Assembly: GCA_022562895.1 (NCBI GenBank)
Contig: JADFOK010000003.1
Location: forward strand, 47,682-111,681
Direction: 5' to 3'
DNA length: 64,000 bases
Origin: Bacteroidota bacterium
Lineage (GTDB): Bacteria; Bacteroidota; Bacteroidia; Flavobacteriales; Flavobacteriaceae
Under the pieces are notes generated by a model that was given only the letters and a program-made list of their open reading frames with translations, searched no databases and was not told the DNA's origin. The translations under genes and the position numbers were made by a program. Shown in pieces: positions 10,128 to 19,825 of the stretch (position 1 is its first letter; every line of letters begins with the position of its first letter).

Positions 10128-11054
10128 TTAGGTTAATTCTATATCAAATTGAGTTAAATTTTTAAACTGTTGCAAGCGTTGATGAATTTCCGTCTTAGTG
10201 AGTTCCAACATGCGTTCTGTTCCAAATTTTTCTACACAAAAAGATGCTAATGAAGCCCCGTAAATCACGGCTTTTTTAAGGCTATCGTAACTATAATCTT
10301 CAGTTTTTGTGAGATATCCAGAAAGACCACCTGCAAATGTATCTCCGGCACCTGTAGGATCGAACACTACTTCCAATGGTAATGCCGGTGCATAAAAAAC
10401 CTCATCATCACAGAATAATAATGCCCCATGTTCTCCTTTTTTAATTACCACATATTTTGGCCCCATCGTCATAATCTTTTTGGCTGCAACTACTAGGGAA
10501 TATTCGCCAGTTAGTTGCCTTGCTTCTTCATCATTAATTGTAATAACATCTATCTTAGCAATGACCTGTAATAATTCTTCAAGAGCGTTGTTCATCCAAA
10601 AATTCATAGTGTCAAGAATGATGAGTTTTGGTTTTTTTACCATTTGGTCAATTACACTTTGCTGTATTGACGGATGAAGGTTTCCTAACATTATAACTTG
10701 GGCATCCTTATATTCCTCAGGAACCTTTGGATTAAAATCTGCTAATACATTGAGTTCTGTTACTAAAGTATCACGGGTATTCATGTCATTATTGTACCGG
10801 CCGCTCCAGAAAAAAGTTTTTCCGTCTTCAACTATTTCTATACCCGACACATCAAGACCTCTTTCTTGTAACATAGAGATATATTCATTTGGAAAATCGC
10901 CCCCCACCACCGATACAATAGCTCCTTCTATGTTAAATTGAGAAGCGGCCAAACCTATGTAGGTAGCAGCACCACCAAGAATTTTATCTGTTTTTCCAAA
11001 AGGTGTTTCAATGGCATCAAAAGCTACAGTACCTACAATAACAAGCTTACTCAT
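10128..11054 (-). CDS. PfkB family sugar/nucleoside kinase
   Basis: 308 aa. Ribokinase-like fold: N-terminal substrate-binding strand region MSKLVIVGTVAFDAIETPFG, the GGAATYIGLAASQF block, and the C-terminal catalytic motif DPTGAGDTFAGGLSGYL (about 235-250) with the catalytic Asp and anion hole. It phosphorylates a sugar or nucleoside with ATP; the exact substrate is not evident. It sits between purine-related genes, which hints at a ribose or nucleoside substrate, but that is inference. It ends at a strong terminator. Confidence 0.88.
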   Translation of the reverse strand: MSKLVIVGTVAFDAIETPFGKTDKILGGAATYIGLAASQFNIEGAIVSVVGGDFPNEYISMLQERGLDVSGIEIVEDGKTFFWSGRYNNDMNTRDTLVTELNVLADFNPKVPEEYKDAQVIMLGNLHPSIQQSVIDQMVKKPKLIILDTMNFWMNNALEELLQVIAKIDVITINDEEARQLTGEYSLVVAAKKIMTMGPKYVVIKKGEHGALLFCDDEVFYAPALPLEVVFDPTGAGDTFAGGLSGYLTKTEDYSYDSLKKAVIYGASLASFCVEKFGTERMLELTKTEIHQRLQQFKNLTQFDIELT

Positions 11055-11134
11055 GAAGGAGTTTTAATTGAAAGGGCAAATATAATGTTTTTTGTATACC
11101 CTAACCTCTCTTATTAGCAGGAAAAATAGAGAGT

Positions 11135-11770
11135 TTATTTTCTTCCGAAATCTGCAGGAATTTCACCCCAAGCCTTTGTTTCCCATTTTAGTATTTTTGT
11201 TTTGTAATGGGTTTTTTTAAGCCAGTTTTCGGCGCGTGTAATTAGCTCAAAAAGTATTTTGTTTTTCGAATTGTATATTAATTTGGTATTGCATTTTTTC
11301 CTTTTAACCCACCCCATTGCAATTTTAGAATCACTATAGAGGTCACGTCTACTTTTTTTCTGATTTAAATATGCGAGTCCGTGTACAAGAGCAAGAAATT
11401 CTCCAACATTATTTGTGCCTTTTAAAAACGGGCCTTGATGAAATAGTTGTTTATGGGTTTGTGTATCGACACCCCTATATTCCATTTTCCCTGGATTACC
11501 ACTTGAAGCTGCATCTACCGAGATCGAATATAAATTAGGTTCTCCAATTTTTATCAATTCTTTTTTTGTAAACTTTTTCTTTTTGGTGTTTATTCCTTTA
11601 TAATCTGCATATTCTTTATTATAAGCTTTCCTGGCTTCTTCAATAGAGAAAAAGGATTTATATTGAGCTCCTTTTACGCCATTTATGGCTGCCTTGCAAT
11701 CTTCCCAAGATGGAAATATTCCCGTTCGGCGTCCGTACCATACCACGTAGAATTTTTGCTTTTTTGCCAT
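11135..11770 (-). CDS. Ribonuclease H family protein with viroplasmin N-terminal domain
   Basis: 211 aa. The N-terminal 45 residues (FYVVWYGRRTGIFPSWEDC, then a YKSFFSIEEARKAY segment) form the caulimovirus-viroplasmin / RNase H1 hybrid-binding domain. The rest is an RNase H-like domain with Asp in YSISVDAASSGNPGKMEYRG, Glu in NNVGEFLALVHGL, and Asp in LYSDSKIAMGWV. Predicted to cut RNA in RNA/DNA hybrids. Eukaryotic-type RNase HI with this N-terminal domain is common in Bacteroidota. Confidence 0.9.
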   Translation of the reverse strand: MAKKQKFYVVWYGRRTGIFPSWEDCKAAINGVKGAQYKSFFSIEEARKAYNKEYADYKGINTKKKKFTKKELIKIGEPNLYSISVDAASSGNPGKMEYRGVDTQTHKQLFHQGPFLKGTNNVGEFLALVHGLAYLNQKKSRRDLYSDSKIAMGWVKRKKCNTKLIYNSKNKILFELITRAENWLKKTHYKTKILKWETKAWGEIPADFGRK

Positions 11771-11838
11771 TTAATATAATTAATTTTCACTTATGAAAGA
11801 GCTTGTCTAAATTATAAATTTTATCTGAAAAATTCTCC

Positions 11839-12429
11839 TCAATTCATCATAGAAAGTGGGATGTCTGAAAACAAAACTCTTTCAATTATCTTTGGGAAAT
11901 ATTTATATTCTAATTTATGAACTTTACTAGCAACTGTTTCGGGGGTATCCCCCTCTGTTAAAAATACACTTTTCTGAAAAATTATCGCACCCTCATCATA
12001 ATTTTCATTCACATAGTGTATAGTAATACCGGTTTCGGCCTCATTATTCGCCAATACCGATTCGTGAACAAAACTTCCATACATACCTTTTCCGCCATAT
12101 TTTGGTAATAGAGCAGGGTGAATATTTATTACTTTGTTAGGATATACTTGTAGGATATTTTCCGGGAATTTCAATAAAAATCCTGCAAGAACAATAAGAT
12201 CTGGCATTTCTTTTTTTAATACATCAAGAACTTTATTACTGGTACAAAGATCTGCCTTTGTAAAGCTTAAAAAAGGGATATTCAGCGTGTTAGCACGCTC
12301 TAAAACTTTAGCATCTTCTTTGTTTGAAAGTACAAGAACAACCTTTGCAATTTTATTTTGTTGAAAATACTCTATAATATTTTGAGTATTAGTTCCACTA
12401 CCTGAAGCAAAAATAATTATACGCTTCAT
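11839..12429 (-). CDS. purN: Phosphoribosylglycinamide formyltransferase
   Basis: 196 aa, typical for PurN. It transfers a formyl group from 10-formyl-THF to GAR in purine synthesis. Marks: N-terminal IIIFASGSGTNTQNII (phosphate-binding loop), LAGFLLKFPENIL, the catalytic NIHPALLPKYGGKGMYG (Asn and His), and GITIHYVNENYDEGAII with the catalytic Asp. It is divergent from acpP, and the ~180-bp gap between them holds promoters for both. Confidence 0.93.
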   Translation of the reverse strand: MKRIIIFASGSGTNTQNIIEYFQQNKIAKVVLVLSNKEDAKVLERANTLNIPFLSFTKADLCTSNKVLDVLKKEMPDLIVLAGFLLKFPENILQVYPNKVINIHPALLPKYGGKGMYGSFVHESVLANNEAETGITIHYVNENYDEGAIIFQKSVFLTEGDTPETVASKVHKLEYKYFPKIIERVLFSDIPLSMMN

Positions 12430-12569
12430 ATTAAGAATACATTAAATGGTTTATAAGTTATATATAAATTAATTCACAAAAGTAAGGTAAAAGAGGATTT
12501 ACTTTCTCCAAAAAGATTAATTTAGATTCACATTTTATAATTAATAGGGTATTTTAAATTAAAATATTT

Positions 12570-12577
12570 TATTTTTG
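12570..12577 (+). promoter_or_regulatory. -7 promoter box of the acpP operon
   Basis: TATTTTTG fits TAnnTTTG, 32 nt before the acpP start, in a very AT-rich leader. Confidence 0.6.
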
Positions 12578-12609
12578 CCAATTATAATTAAACTAAAAAA
12601 ATAAGAATT

Positions 12610-12843
12610 ATGTCAGACATTGCATCAAGAGTAAAAGCGATTATCGTAGACAAATTAGGTGTAGACGAAAACGAAGTTGTAACCGAAGCTAGTTTCACTA
12701 ATGACTTAGGAGCCGACTCATTAGATACGGTTGAACTTATAATGGAATTTGAAAAAGAATTTGATATTCAAATTCCTGATGATCAAGCTGAAAACATTGC
12801 CACAGTAGGTCAAGCAATATCATACATTGAAGCAGCAAAATAA
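12610..12843 (+). CDS. acpP: Acyl carrier protein
   Basis: 77 aa, standard length. It carries growing acyl chains on a phosphopantetheine arm attached to Ser in [18 protein letters not shown] (about residue 37). It is first in an acpP-fabF-rnc run, 12 nt ahead of fabF, a gene order widely kept across bacteria. Confidence 0.97.
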   Translation: MSDIASRVKAIIVDKLGVDENEVVTEASFTNDLGADSLDTVELIMEFEKEFDIQIPDDQAENIATVGQAISYIEAAK

Positions 12844-12855
12844 AACTACTTCTTA

Positions 12856-14109
12856 ATGGAACTTAAGCGAGTTGTAGTTACAGGATTAGGCGCACTTACC
12901 CCTATTGGAAATAATACTGAAGATTATTGGAACCATTTAATTGATGGTAAAAGTGGATGTGCTCTTATTACCTATTTTGATACTGAAAAGTTTAAAACAA
13001 AATTCGCTTGTGAAATCAAAAATTTCGACCCCCTAGATCATTTTAATAGGAAAGAAGCTCGCAAACTTGACCGCTTTGCACAATACGCACTTGTTTCTTC
13101 TCAAGAAGCAATAGAAGATGCGAAAATTAATCTCGATGAAGTTGATAAATTTAGAGTTGGTGTAATTTGGGGTGCAGGCATCGGGGGATTAGAGACTTTT
13201 CAAAATGAGGTGATAAATTTTACAGAAGGGGACGGAACACCGCGTTTCAATCCCTTCTTTATTCCCAAAATGATAGCCGATATTGCTCCGGCAAATATAT
13301 CTATTAAATACGGCTTTATGGGTCCCAATTATACAACAGTATCTGCATGTGCTTCAGCTGCCAATGCAATGATCGATGCATTGAATTACATTAGATTAGG
13401 GTACTGTGATATTATAGTCACAGGAGGAAGTGAAGCTGCTGTTACCATGGCGGGTATCGGAGGGTTTAATGCTATGCATGCTTTATCTACTCGAAACGAA
13501 AGTTACGAAACAGCCTCAAGACCATTTGATGCTACTCGTGATGGTTTTGTTCTTGGGGAAGGTGCGGGAGCACTTATTCTAGAAGAATATGAACATGCCT
13601 TAAAACGAGGAGCAAAATTTTATGCGGAGGTTGTGGGTGGAGGTTTGTCAAGTGATGCTTATCATATGACAGCTCCACATCCAGATGGTATAGGTGTTGA
13701 GAAAGTAATGCTTAATTGTTTACAGGATGCTGGAATAAGTCCAGATCAAGTAGATGCTATCAATACACATGGAACAGCAACCCCATTAGGAGATGTAGCT
13801 GAACTAAAGGCTATAACTAAGGTTTTTGGAGAACATTCCAAAAATATAAACATCAATTCTACTAAATCTATGACGGGTCATTTACTTGGAGCCGCAGGAG
13901 CTATTGAGGCAATTGCTTCAATTTTAGCTATGCAAAATAGTATAGTTCCCCCTACTATTAATCATAAAACCGTTGATGAAAATATAGATATTTCATTAAA
14001 CCTTACTTTAAACAAAGCTCAAAAACGTGATTTAAATATTGTTATGAGCAACACTTTTGGTTTTGGCGGACATAATGCTTGTGTTCTATTTAAAAAAATG
14101 GAAGTATAA
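12856..14109 (+). CDS. fabF: 3-oxoacyl-ACP synthase II
   Basis: 417 aa, full length. A condensing enzyme that extends acyl-ACP with malonyl-ACP. Catalytic triad: Cys in TVSACASAANAMIDAL (about 164), His in INTHGTATPLGDVAE (about 304), His in SMTGHLLGAAGAIE (about 341). A C-terminal glycine-rich NTFGFGGHNACVLF closes the thiolase fold. It is in tight operon with acpP, and rnc begins 8 nt after it. Confidence 0.96.
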   Translation: MELKRVVVTGLGALTPIGNNTEDYWNHLIDGKSGCALITYFDTEKFKTKFACEIKNFDPLDHFNRKEARKLDRFAQYALVSSQEAIEDAKINLDEVDKFRVGVIWGAGIGGLETFQNEVINFTEGDGTPRFNPFFIPKMIADIAPANISIKYGFMGPNYTTVSACASAANAMIDALNYIRLGYCDIIVTGGSEAAVTMAGIGGFNAMHALSTRNESYETASRPFDATRDGFVLGEGAGALILEEYEHALKRGAKFYAEVVGGGLSSDAYHMTAPHPDGIGVEKVMLNCLQDAGISPDQVDAINTHGTATPLGDVAELKAITKVFGEHSKNININSTKSMTGHLLGAAGAIEAIASILAMQNSIVPPTINHKTVDENIDISLNLTLNKAQKRDLNIVMSNTFGFGGHNACVLFKKMEV

Positions 14110-14117
14110 TCATATAA

Positions 14118-14861
14118 ATGAACTCTTTAAAAAACATATTTAATCCCCATATTAAAGATGATGGGGATTTTTTTTATCCCATAAAAAAAATACTGGGCTT
14201 TAGTCCTAAGAATATCTTATTATTCGAAGAAGCTTTCACCCACCGTTCTATGAATGAAATAAATAGCGACGACCATCCTTTAAATTACGAACGAATGGAA
14301 TTTTTAGGTGATGCTATTCTTGGAACAGTAATAGCTTCTCATTTATATAAAAAAGTCCCCGGTGGAAATGAAGGTTATTTAACAAAAATGCGTTCTAAAG
14401 TTGTAAGTCGTGAACACCTTAATGAGCTTGGAAGAGATTTAAATTTAATAAAACTTGTTAGAACTACAATATCCCCCGAACAATTTGGAGAGAATATTCA
14501 TGGTAATGTGTTTGAGGCACTAATAGGAGCAATCTATTTGGATAGAGGATTTAAATATTGTGAAAAATTTATTTATTATAGGGTTATTAAACCCTATGTT
14601 GATATTCAAAAACTAGAAGGGAAAATTATTAGTTATAAGAGCTTATTTATCGAATGGTGTCAAAAAAACAAAAAAAAATTTAAATTCAATGTGTATGAAG
14701 ATACGGGAAAAGACACCTTAAAGCATTTTGCTGTAAGATTGCAGCTTGATGATGAAACTGTGGCCAAAGCAAGAGCAACTTCAAAAAAGAAAGCCGAAGA
14801 ACGCGCTGCAAAAAGGGCGTATTATAAACTTCAAAGAAGAATAGATAGCGAAATGGCATAA
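14118..14861 (+). CDS. rnc: Ribonuclease III
   Basis: 247 aa. It cleaves double-stranded RNA in rRNA and mRNA processing. The N-terminal nuclease domain has the signature NYERMEFLGDAILGTVIA (about 54-71), with a second acidic cluster in GNVFEALIGAIYLDRGF. The C-terminal double-stranded RNA-binding domain (about 170-247) ends with a basic KARATSKKKAEERAAKRAY helix. It shares an operon with acpP and fabF. Confidence 0.95.
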   Translation: MNSLKNIFNPHIKDDGDFFYPIKKILGFSPKNILLFEEAFTHRSMNEINSDDHPLNYERMEFLGDAILGTVIASHLYKKVPGGNEGYLTKMRSKVVSREHLNELGRDLNLIKLVRTTISPEQFGENIHGNVFEALIGAIYLDRGFKYCEKFIYYRVIKPYVDIQKLEGKIISYKSLFIEWCQKNKKKFKFNVYEDTGKDTLKHFAVRLQLDDETVAKARATSKKKAEERAAKRAYYKLQRRIDSEMA

Positions 14862-14911
14862 TCTGTTTTAATATTTCTACCAGATACATTACTTTTATAA
14901 ATAAATAAGCT

Positions 14912-15403
14912 ATGGCACATCACAAATTACTTTTGAATGATGATACTAATGAAGACTTTTCTTTAATAGCTATTCATTGTAGTGATGAAGCTTATAAAAT
15001 GGCATTTATGATCAATATGCATATTTCCTTACAATTAAAAAGAAAATCCCGGGATTTAGATTTTTCAAACCAAGGGCTAGAAGTAACATTTCCTATTTTT
15101 GAATATGAAAATAATTATAGTTATACATTATATAATCTAGTTGCTAATAAATGCAAGTCCTTATCCGCTAAGTTTCATAGTTCTGGAAGCTTGTTTGATG
15201 AAGTAACTTCTGAAAAAATGGTAACTACATATTTAATTCCTGAATATAAAAAAGTAGATTTTTTTCTAAAAATTCATTCAGATTATAAAAAAATTCCCAT
15301 ACGTAAACTCGTTTCATCTATAAATGAAATAGAACAGGTAATTTCAGCTTATAGCTTGGAATCTAAACAAATAAAGTCTAAAAACAATTTAATTTTTGAC
15401 TAA
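14912..15403 (+). CDS. IPExxxVDY family protein
   Basis: 163 aa, function unknown. The family motif appears as YLIPEYKKVDFFLKI (about residue 107). It begins about 50 nt after rnc, and its stop overlaps the pyk start by one base (TAATG), so the two are translationally coupled. The family is found in Bacteroidota and is usually next to pyk, which suggests a role tied to pyruvate kinase expression or activity, but this is only inferred from position. No signal peptide or membrane segment is visible. Confidence 0.8.
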   Translation: MAHHKLLLNDDTNEDFSLIAIHCSDEAYKMAFMINMHISLQLKRKSRDLDFSNQGLEVTFPIFEYENNYSYTLYNLVANKCKSLSAKFHSSGSLFDEVTSEKMVTTYLIPEYKKVDFFLKIHSDYKKIPIRKLVSSINEIEQVISAYSLESKQIKSKNNLIFD

Positions 15404-16830
15404 TGCCAAATCAAAAGAAAACTAAAATAGTTGCCACTTTAGGACCTGCATCCTCAAATAAAGAAACCTTAAAGAATATGATTCTTGAAGGAACAGATGT
15501 TTTTAGAATAAATTTTTCACATGCCGATTACAAGAGTGTAAAAAAAACTATATCGATTATACGTGAGTTGGGTAATGAATTGGGGATTTCGACAGCCCTT
15601 TTAGCCGATTTACAAGGCCCAAAACTTCGTATAGGAGAAATGAAAAATGAAATTACCCTCGAACCGGGAGATACATTTTATTTCTGTACAGGGGAAGAGT
15701 TTGAAGGGAATCGCGAAAAAGTTTATATGAATTATGATAATTTCCCTAAAGACGTAAAAGTCGGTGAACAAGTTTTAGTTAATGATGGAAAACTAATATT
15801 TGAAGTTATAGAATCTGATGGAGATTCGAAAGTAGAAACTAAAGTAATACAAGGTGGAATTCTTCAATCGAGAAAAGGGGTAAACCTACCCAACACGAAA
15901 ATATCCCTTCCGGCATTAACCTCAAAGGATAGAGAAGACGCAATTTTCGCCATCGAACAAGAAGTAGATTGGATTGCTTTGTCCTTTGTTAGAACTGCAG
16001 AAGATTTAAAGGAATTACAAGAAATCATAGAAACTCACAGTGCTTACAAAATACCTATTATCGCTAAAATTGAAAAGCCGGAAGCTGTGGAAAACATAGA
16101 TAAAATAATAGCCTATTGTGACGGATTAATGGTTGCCCGTGGAGATCTAGGGGTTGAATTACCGGCAGAGGAAGTGCCTCTTATTCAAAAGGAACTTGTA
16201 CTTAAAGCAAAAAGAGCTAGAATTCCGGCTATCATAGCGACTCAAATGTTGGAGACTATGATTTCCTCACTTACACCTACACGAGCCGAAGTAAATGATG
16301 TTGCTAACTCTGTAATGGATGGAGCTGATGCAGTAATGCTCTCAAGTGAAACTTCGATTGGAGAATATCCTGTTGAGGTAATTAAAACCATGTCTAAGAT
16401 ATTGAAGAAAGTAGAAAATTCACCATTAATTTCAGTACCTCAGGAACCCCCTAATATAAGAACCAATCGTTATATCACAAAATCAATTTGTTATCATGCC
16501 GCACATATGGCAAACGAGATAAAAGCTAAAGCAATATGTACACTTACCAATAGTGGATATACAGGTTTCCAGATTTCTGCATGGAGACCTTCAGCTCATA
16601 TCTTGGTATTTACTTCAAATAAACATATTCTTTCCAGATTAAATCTATTATGGGGTGTAAGAGCTTTTTATTATGACCGGTTTGTAAGTACAGACGAGAC
16701 TATAAAGGATATAAACAAAATTGCCATTAGCAGTGGATATGTGACAAAAGGAGATTTTTTAATTAATCTTGTAGCTATGCCTGTTGCAGATAAAGGAATG
16801 GTAAATACACTTAGAATTACACAAATTTAA
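15403..16830 (+). CDS. pyk: Pyruvate kinase
   Basis: 475 aa. It makes pyruvate and ATP from phosphoenolpyruvate at the end of glycolysis. Marks: N-terminal KTKIVATLGPASS, the DLQGPKLRIGEM strand, the active-site IIAKIEKPEAVENID and GLMVARGDLGVELPAEEVP, and the TRAEVNDVANSVMDGADAVM block with the SSETSIGEYP loop. The C-terminal regulatory domain is complete. It overlaps the IPExxxVDY gene by one base and is convergent with the sterol desaturase remnant, with only 8 nt between. Confidence 0.97.
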   Translation: MPNQKKTKIVATLGPASSNKETLKNMILEGTDVFRINFSHADYKSVKKTISIIRELGNELGISTALLADLQGPKLRIGEMKNEITLEPGDTFYFCTGEEFEGNREKVYMNYDNFPKDVKVGEQVLVNDGKLIFEVIESDGDSKVETKVIQGGILQSRKGVNLPNTKISLPALTSKDREDAIFAIEQEVDWIALSFVRTAEDLKELQEIIETHSAYKIPIIAKIEKPEAVENIDKIIAYCDGLMVARGDLGVELPAEEVPLIQKELVLKAKRARIPAIIATQMLETMISSLTPTRAEVNDVANSVMDGADAVMLSSETSIGEYPVEVIKTMSKILKKVENSPLISVPQEPPNIRTNRYITKSICYHAAHMANEIKAKAICTLTNSGYTGFQISAWRPSAHILVFTSNKHILSRLNLLWGVRAFYYDRFVSTDETIKDINKIAISSGYVTKGDFLINLVAMPVADKGMVNTLRITQI

Positions 16831-16838
16831 AAAACTCA

Positions 16839-17734
16839 TTATTTACTTTGATTTTGCAACCATTCTTTCCTTAAATCCAAAGATATTTTACCGGTACCAT
16901 CATGTTTCCAACCCGGGGGTTTTACCAGATATTTTAATCTGCTTGAAAACGATTTTTTCCCTGTAAAAGCATCTTTAAACATAGCAACCCATTCATGAAT
17001 TGCAATAATAAAAGGATTAAAAGTCTTAATGTTTCTTGTTAATCCATAGGTTACTTTTTCTTCTTTAAGTTCGGGCTGAAAAGAGCCAAATAATTTATCC
17101 CAGATAATTAAAATTCCCGCATAATTCCTGTCTAGATATATAGGATTATTTCCATGATGAACACGATGATGTGAAGGTGTATTCATAACTGCTTCAAACC
17201 ATTTGTATAGTTTATCGATGGCTTCAGTATGAATCCAAAATTGATATAATAAACTTATGGCCATTTGTAGTATTATCATTTCAGGATGAAAGCCTAATAA
17301 AGGGAGCCATAACCAAAAGATAAAAGAGTAAAATCCTCCAGACCAAGTTTGACGTAATGCAGTACTTAAATTATAATGTTGAGACGAATGATGTATTACA
17401 TGCGACACCCAAAACAATCTGTTTCTATGTGAAATTCTATGAAACCAATAATAGGAAAAATCATCAGCAAAAAAGAGTAACACAAAACTCCACCAGGTTA
17501 CCGGAATAGTAAAAACCCTCCCAACTGATCATAGACAAAATAAAGTGCAGCAAACACAACTATTTTACTAAAAAAACCTATAAGTACATTGCCAATGCCC
17601 ATGCTAATTGATGCAAAAGCATCTTTGGCTTTGTATGTTTTTATGTTTTGCTTTGTAGTTACATATAACTCTAATAACATTGCAAGCACAAAAAATGGGA
17701 TGGCAAAAAGTATGATATTTGGGAATTCGGGCAT
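16839..17734 (-). pseudogene. Sterol desaturase / fatty acid hydroxylase family, broken by a frameshift
   Basis: Two frames make one membrane di-iron protein. The first (ATG at 17734, MPEFPNIILFAIPFF onward) gives two or more membrane helices and stops at 17498 after GGFLLFR. The second, open from about 17513 to 16839, reads TIPVTWWSFVLLFFADDF and then carries all the histidine boxes: FHRISHR, HVIHHSSQHYN, and HRVHH. One extra T in the T5 run (A-run 17511-17515 on the plus strand) would restore a single frame reading LGGFFTIPVTWW. Both halves look otherwise intact, so a very recent mutation or a homopolymer sequencing error is likely. Families of this type hydroxylate or desaturate sterols, carotenoids or lipids; no substrate can be named. 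Confidence 0.8.
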
Positions 17735-17834
17735 TTGATCTTTAGGAATTATTTCAGTGTCCAAATTACAAAATAAAAAACCGATGCATTTTTTTAAACA
17801 CACCAGTTTCTTTAAAGCAATCTCGGGTATTCGG

Positions 17835-18623
17835 CTATTCTACTATTTCGGTCTTTGAAATTTTCATAGCTTCGCCCTCCTTAGTAATAGATACATTACT
17901 GGTAAATCCTTTTGTTGTTTTATAAATATATTCAATTTTTGAAAGCACATTATCTTTTCGGGTAATATGTAATTCGCTTACCCAAACATCTCTTTTCGGT
18001 TTACTATCCTTAATAATTTGAGAATCTTTACCTTTTTGGGAAGGAAAATAAAATTCAGATGGGAATTCAAAAAGTTGTTGAGCAATATAAAATGCCTCAT
18101 GCCATTGGTTTGTTGGGAGTATTAGTATTTCCGTATTTGTTGGCTTACTTGCTATACCTCCATTTGTTTCAGTAAAGACTACTTCTGGAAATAATAATTG
18201 CAAATCTTCAGCATATCCCTTTGCTGTAATATCTGATTCAGGTGGAAAAAACTTTGAAAGATAACCGTTAAAAGCAAATCCTTTTTTGTGGTTGAATTCA
18301 ATATGGTTCATGCCTCCTTTTATTCCTCCTATGGTCATTGTAGGATTTTTTTCTACTGAAATAACTTTTACCTTGGTCCCATAAGGCATAATGGCAAGTT
18401 TTTCGCTTTGTAAATTAGAATATTCACGTAAAGTTAGTCCTGAATAAGCAGTAACATATAAAAATATATCTGATGTGGTTTCTATAGTTTCCGTTTCAGC
18501 CAAGGCAATGTCGTTTATTGGATCAATTGCTGATATTGAGTTGGTTTCTTCAGCATTTTTACAAGAAATAAGAACAATAGCACTTAATAGTGGTAGACTT
18601 AAAATTTTTACTGTATTCATCAT
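17835..18623 (-). CDS. SH3 domain-containing lipoprotein
   Basis: 262 aa; the start could be either of the two initial Met codons. The lipoprotein signal ends in the lipobox LISC (Cys about 21). Residues about 50-125 form a bacterial SH3-like domain (YVTAYSGLTLREYSNLQSEK), followed by a unique C-terminal domain with no recognised motif. Probably anchored in the inner or outer membrane facing the periplasm. It lies 65 nt downstream of dinB on the same strand; no functional link is evident. Confidence 0.75.
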   Translation of the reverse strand: MMNTVKILSLPLLSAIVLISCKNAEETNSISAIDPINDIALAETETIETTSDIFLYVTAYSGLTLREYSNLQSEKLAIMPYGTKVKVISVEKNPTMTIGGIKGGMNHIEFNHKKGFAFNGYLSKFFPPESDITAKGYAEDLQLLFPEVVFTETNGGIASKPTNTEILILPTNQWHEAFYIAQQLFEFPSEFYFPSQKGKDSQIIKDSKPKRDVWVSELHITRKDNVLSKIEYIYKTTKGFTSNVSITKEGEAMKISKTEIVE

Positions 18624-18687
18624 GTGAGTTGTTAGAGTTACTAAAAAAGATCAGGTAATTTTCTCACATAGAATTTAAACAGTTTAT

Positions 18688-19785
18688 TCAGAAATCAAAT
18701 TTTAATTGAACAATGACCTCTTTTTCTTTAGGAGGCTTCCCTTTTTCATTGTTAAGGTTCGATAAGGAGATTCCCAACAACCGTACCGAGTTTTTCATTC
18801 TTGACTGAAATAACAAATCTTTAACAGTTTCAAGGATTACTTCTTTTTTTGAAATATAATAAGGTAATGTCTTGCTCCTTGTTTGTAACGTAAAATCACT
18901 GTATTTAATTTTAAGTGTGATTGTTTTTCCTGCAACTTTACTTTTTTTAAGACGCCGTTCTACTTCTTTGGCAATATCGTTCAAGCGTTCCATCATAAAC
19001 ACTTCCGAAGATATATTTTCACTAAATGTGCGTTCAGCAGCTAGCGATTTCCTTGTATGAGAAGGTTTTACCATGCTGTTATGATTGCCCCGAACTACTT
19101 GATAGTAATAACTTCCACTTTTTCCGAACTGTTGACTTAAATATTCTTTAGATCTCTCTTTAAGATCTTTGCCGGTATATATTCCTAAACGATACATCTT
19201 TGTTTTAGTGACCTTGCCCACACCGTAAAATTTTTTAACATCCAATTTTTCAAGAAACTCAATGACTTCTTCTGGAGAGACTGTTTTTTGTCCATTAGGT
19301 TTATTTACGTCACAGGCAACTTTGGCAATAAATTTATTGACAGAAATTCCAGCCGAAGCATTTAATCCTGTTCTTTCTTTTATTTTTTTTCGAATTTCTT
19401 CCGCAATAAGAGTAGCACTGGGATTTCCTTTTTTGTTATGGGTTACATCCAGATAAGCTTCATCAAGAGAAAGGGGTTCTACTAAATCTGTATATTCAAA
19501 AAATATTTTTCTTATTATATCCGAAACCTCTTTATAACGATCAAAATGTGCTTTCACAAAAATAAGATCAGGACAATTCTGCTTTGCAATTACACTACTC
19601 ATGGCACTTCGAACTCCAAACTCCCGAGCCTCATAACTAGCTGCACTTACTACGCCTCGTTTAGAACTTCCACCTACAGCAATTGGTTTTCCACGTAATT
19701 CGGGGTTATCCAATTGCTCTACCGATGCGTAAAAAGCATCCATATCTACATGAATAATCTTTCGAATGGGAAGTCCTTCCTTCAT
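18688..19785 (-). CDS. dinB: DNA polymerase IV (Y-family)
   Basis: 365 aa. An error-prone translesion polymerase. Marks: catalytic Asp in HVDMDAFYASVEQ (about 12-24), VVSAASYEAREFGVRSAM, the catalytic SLDEAYLDVT (about 103) with Asp and Glu, the helix-hairpin-helix GVGKVTKTKMYRLGI, and a little-finger domain. The C-terminus ends EVIVQLKFDF, resembling a sliding-clamp-binding tail (QLxFDF-like), as expected for Pol IV. Confidence 0.95.
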   Translation of the reverse strand: MKEGLPIRKIIHVDMDAFYASVEQLDNPELRGKPIAVGGSSKRGVVSAASYEAREFGVRSAMSSVIAKQNCPDLIFVKAHFDRYKEVSDIIRKIFFEYTDLVEPLSLDEAYLDVTHNKKGNPSATLIAEEIRKKIKERTGLNASAGISVNKFIAKVACDVNKPNGQKTVSPEEVIEFLEKLDVKKFYGVGKVTKTKMYRLGIYTGKDLKERSKEYLSQQFGKSGSYYYQVVRGNHNSMVKPSHTRKSLAAERTFSENISSEVFMMERLNDIAKEVERRLKKSKVAGKTITLKIKYSDFTLQTRSKTLPYYISKKEVILETVKDLLFQSRMKNSVRLLGISLSNLNNEKGKPPKEKEVIVQLKFDF

Positions 19786-19825
19786 CCCATAAATTTATAA
19801 TATCTTAGTGACAATTAAACTAGAT

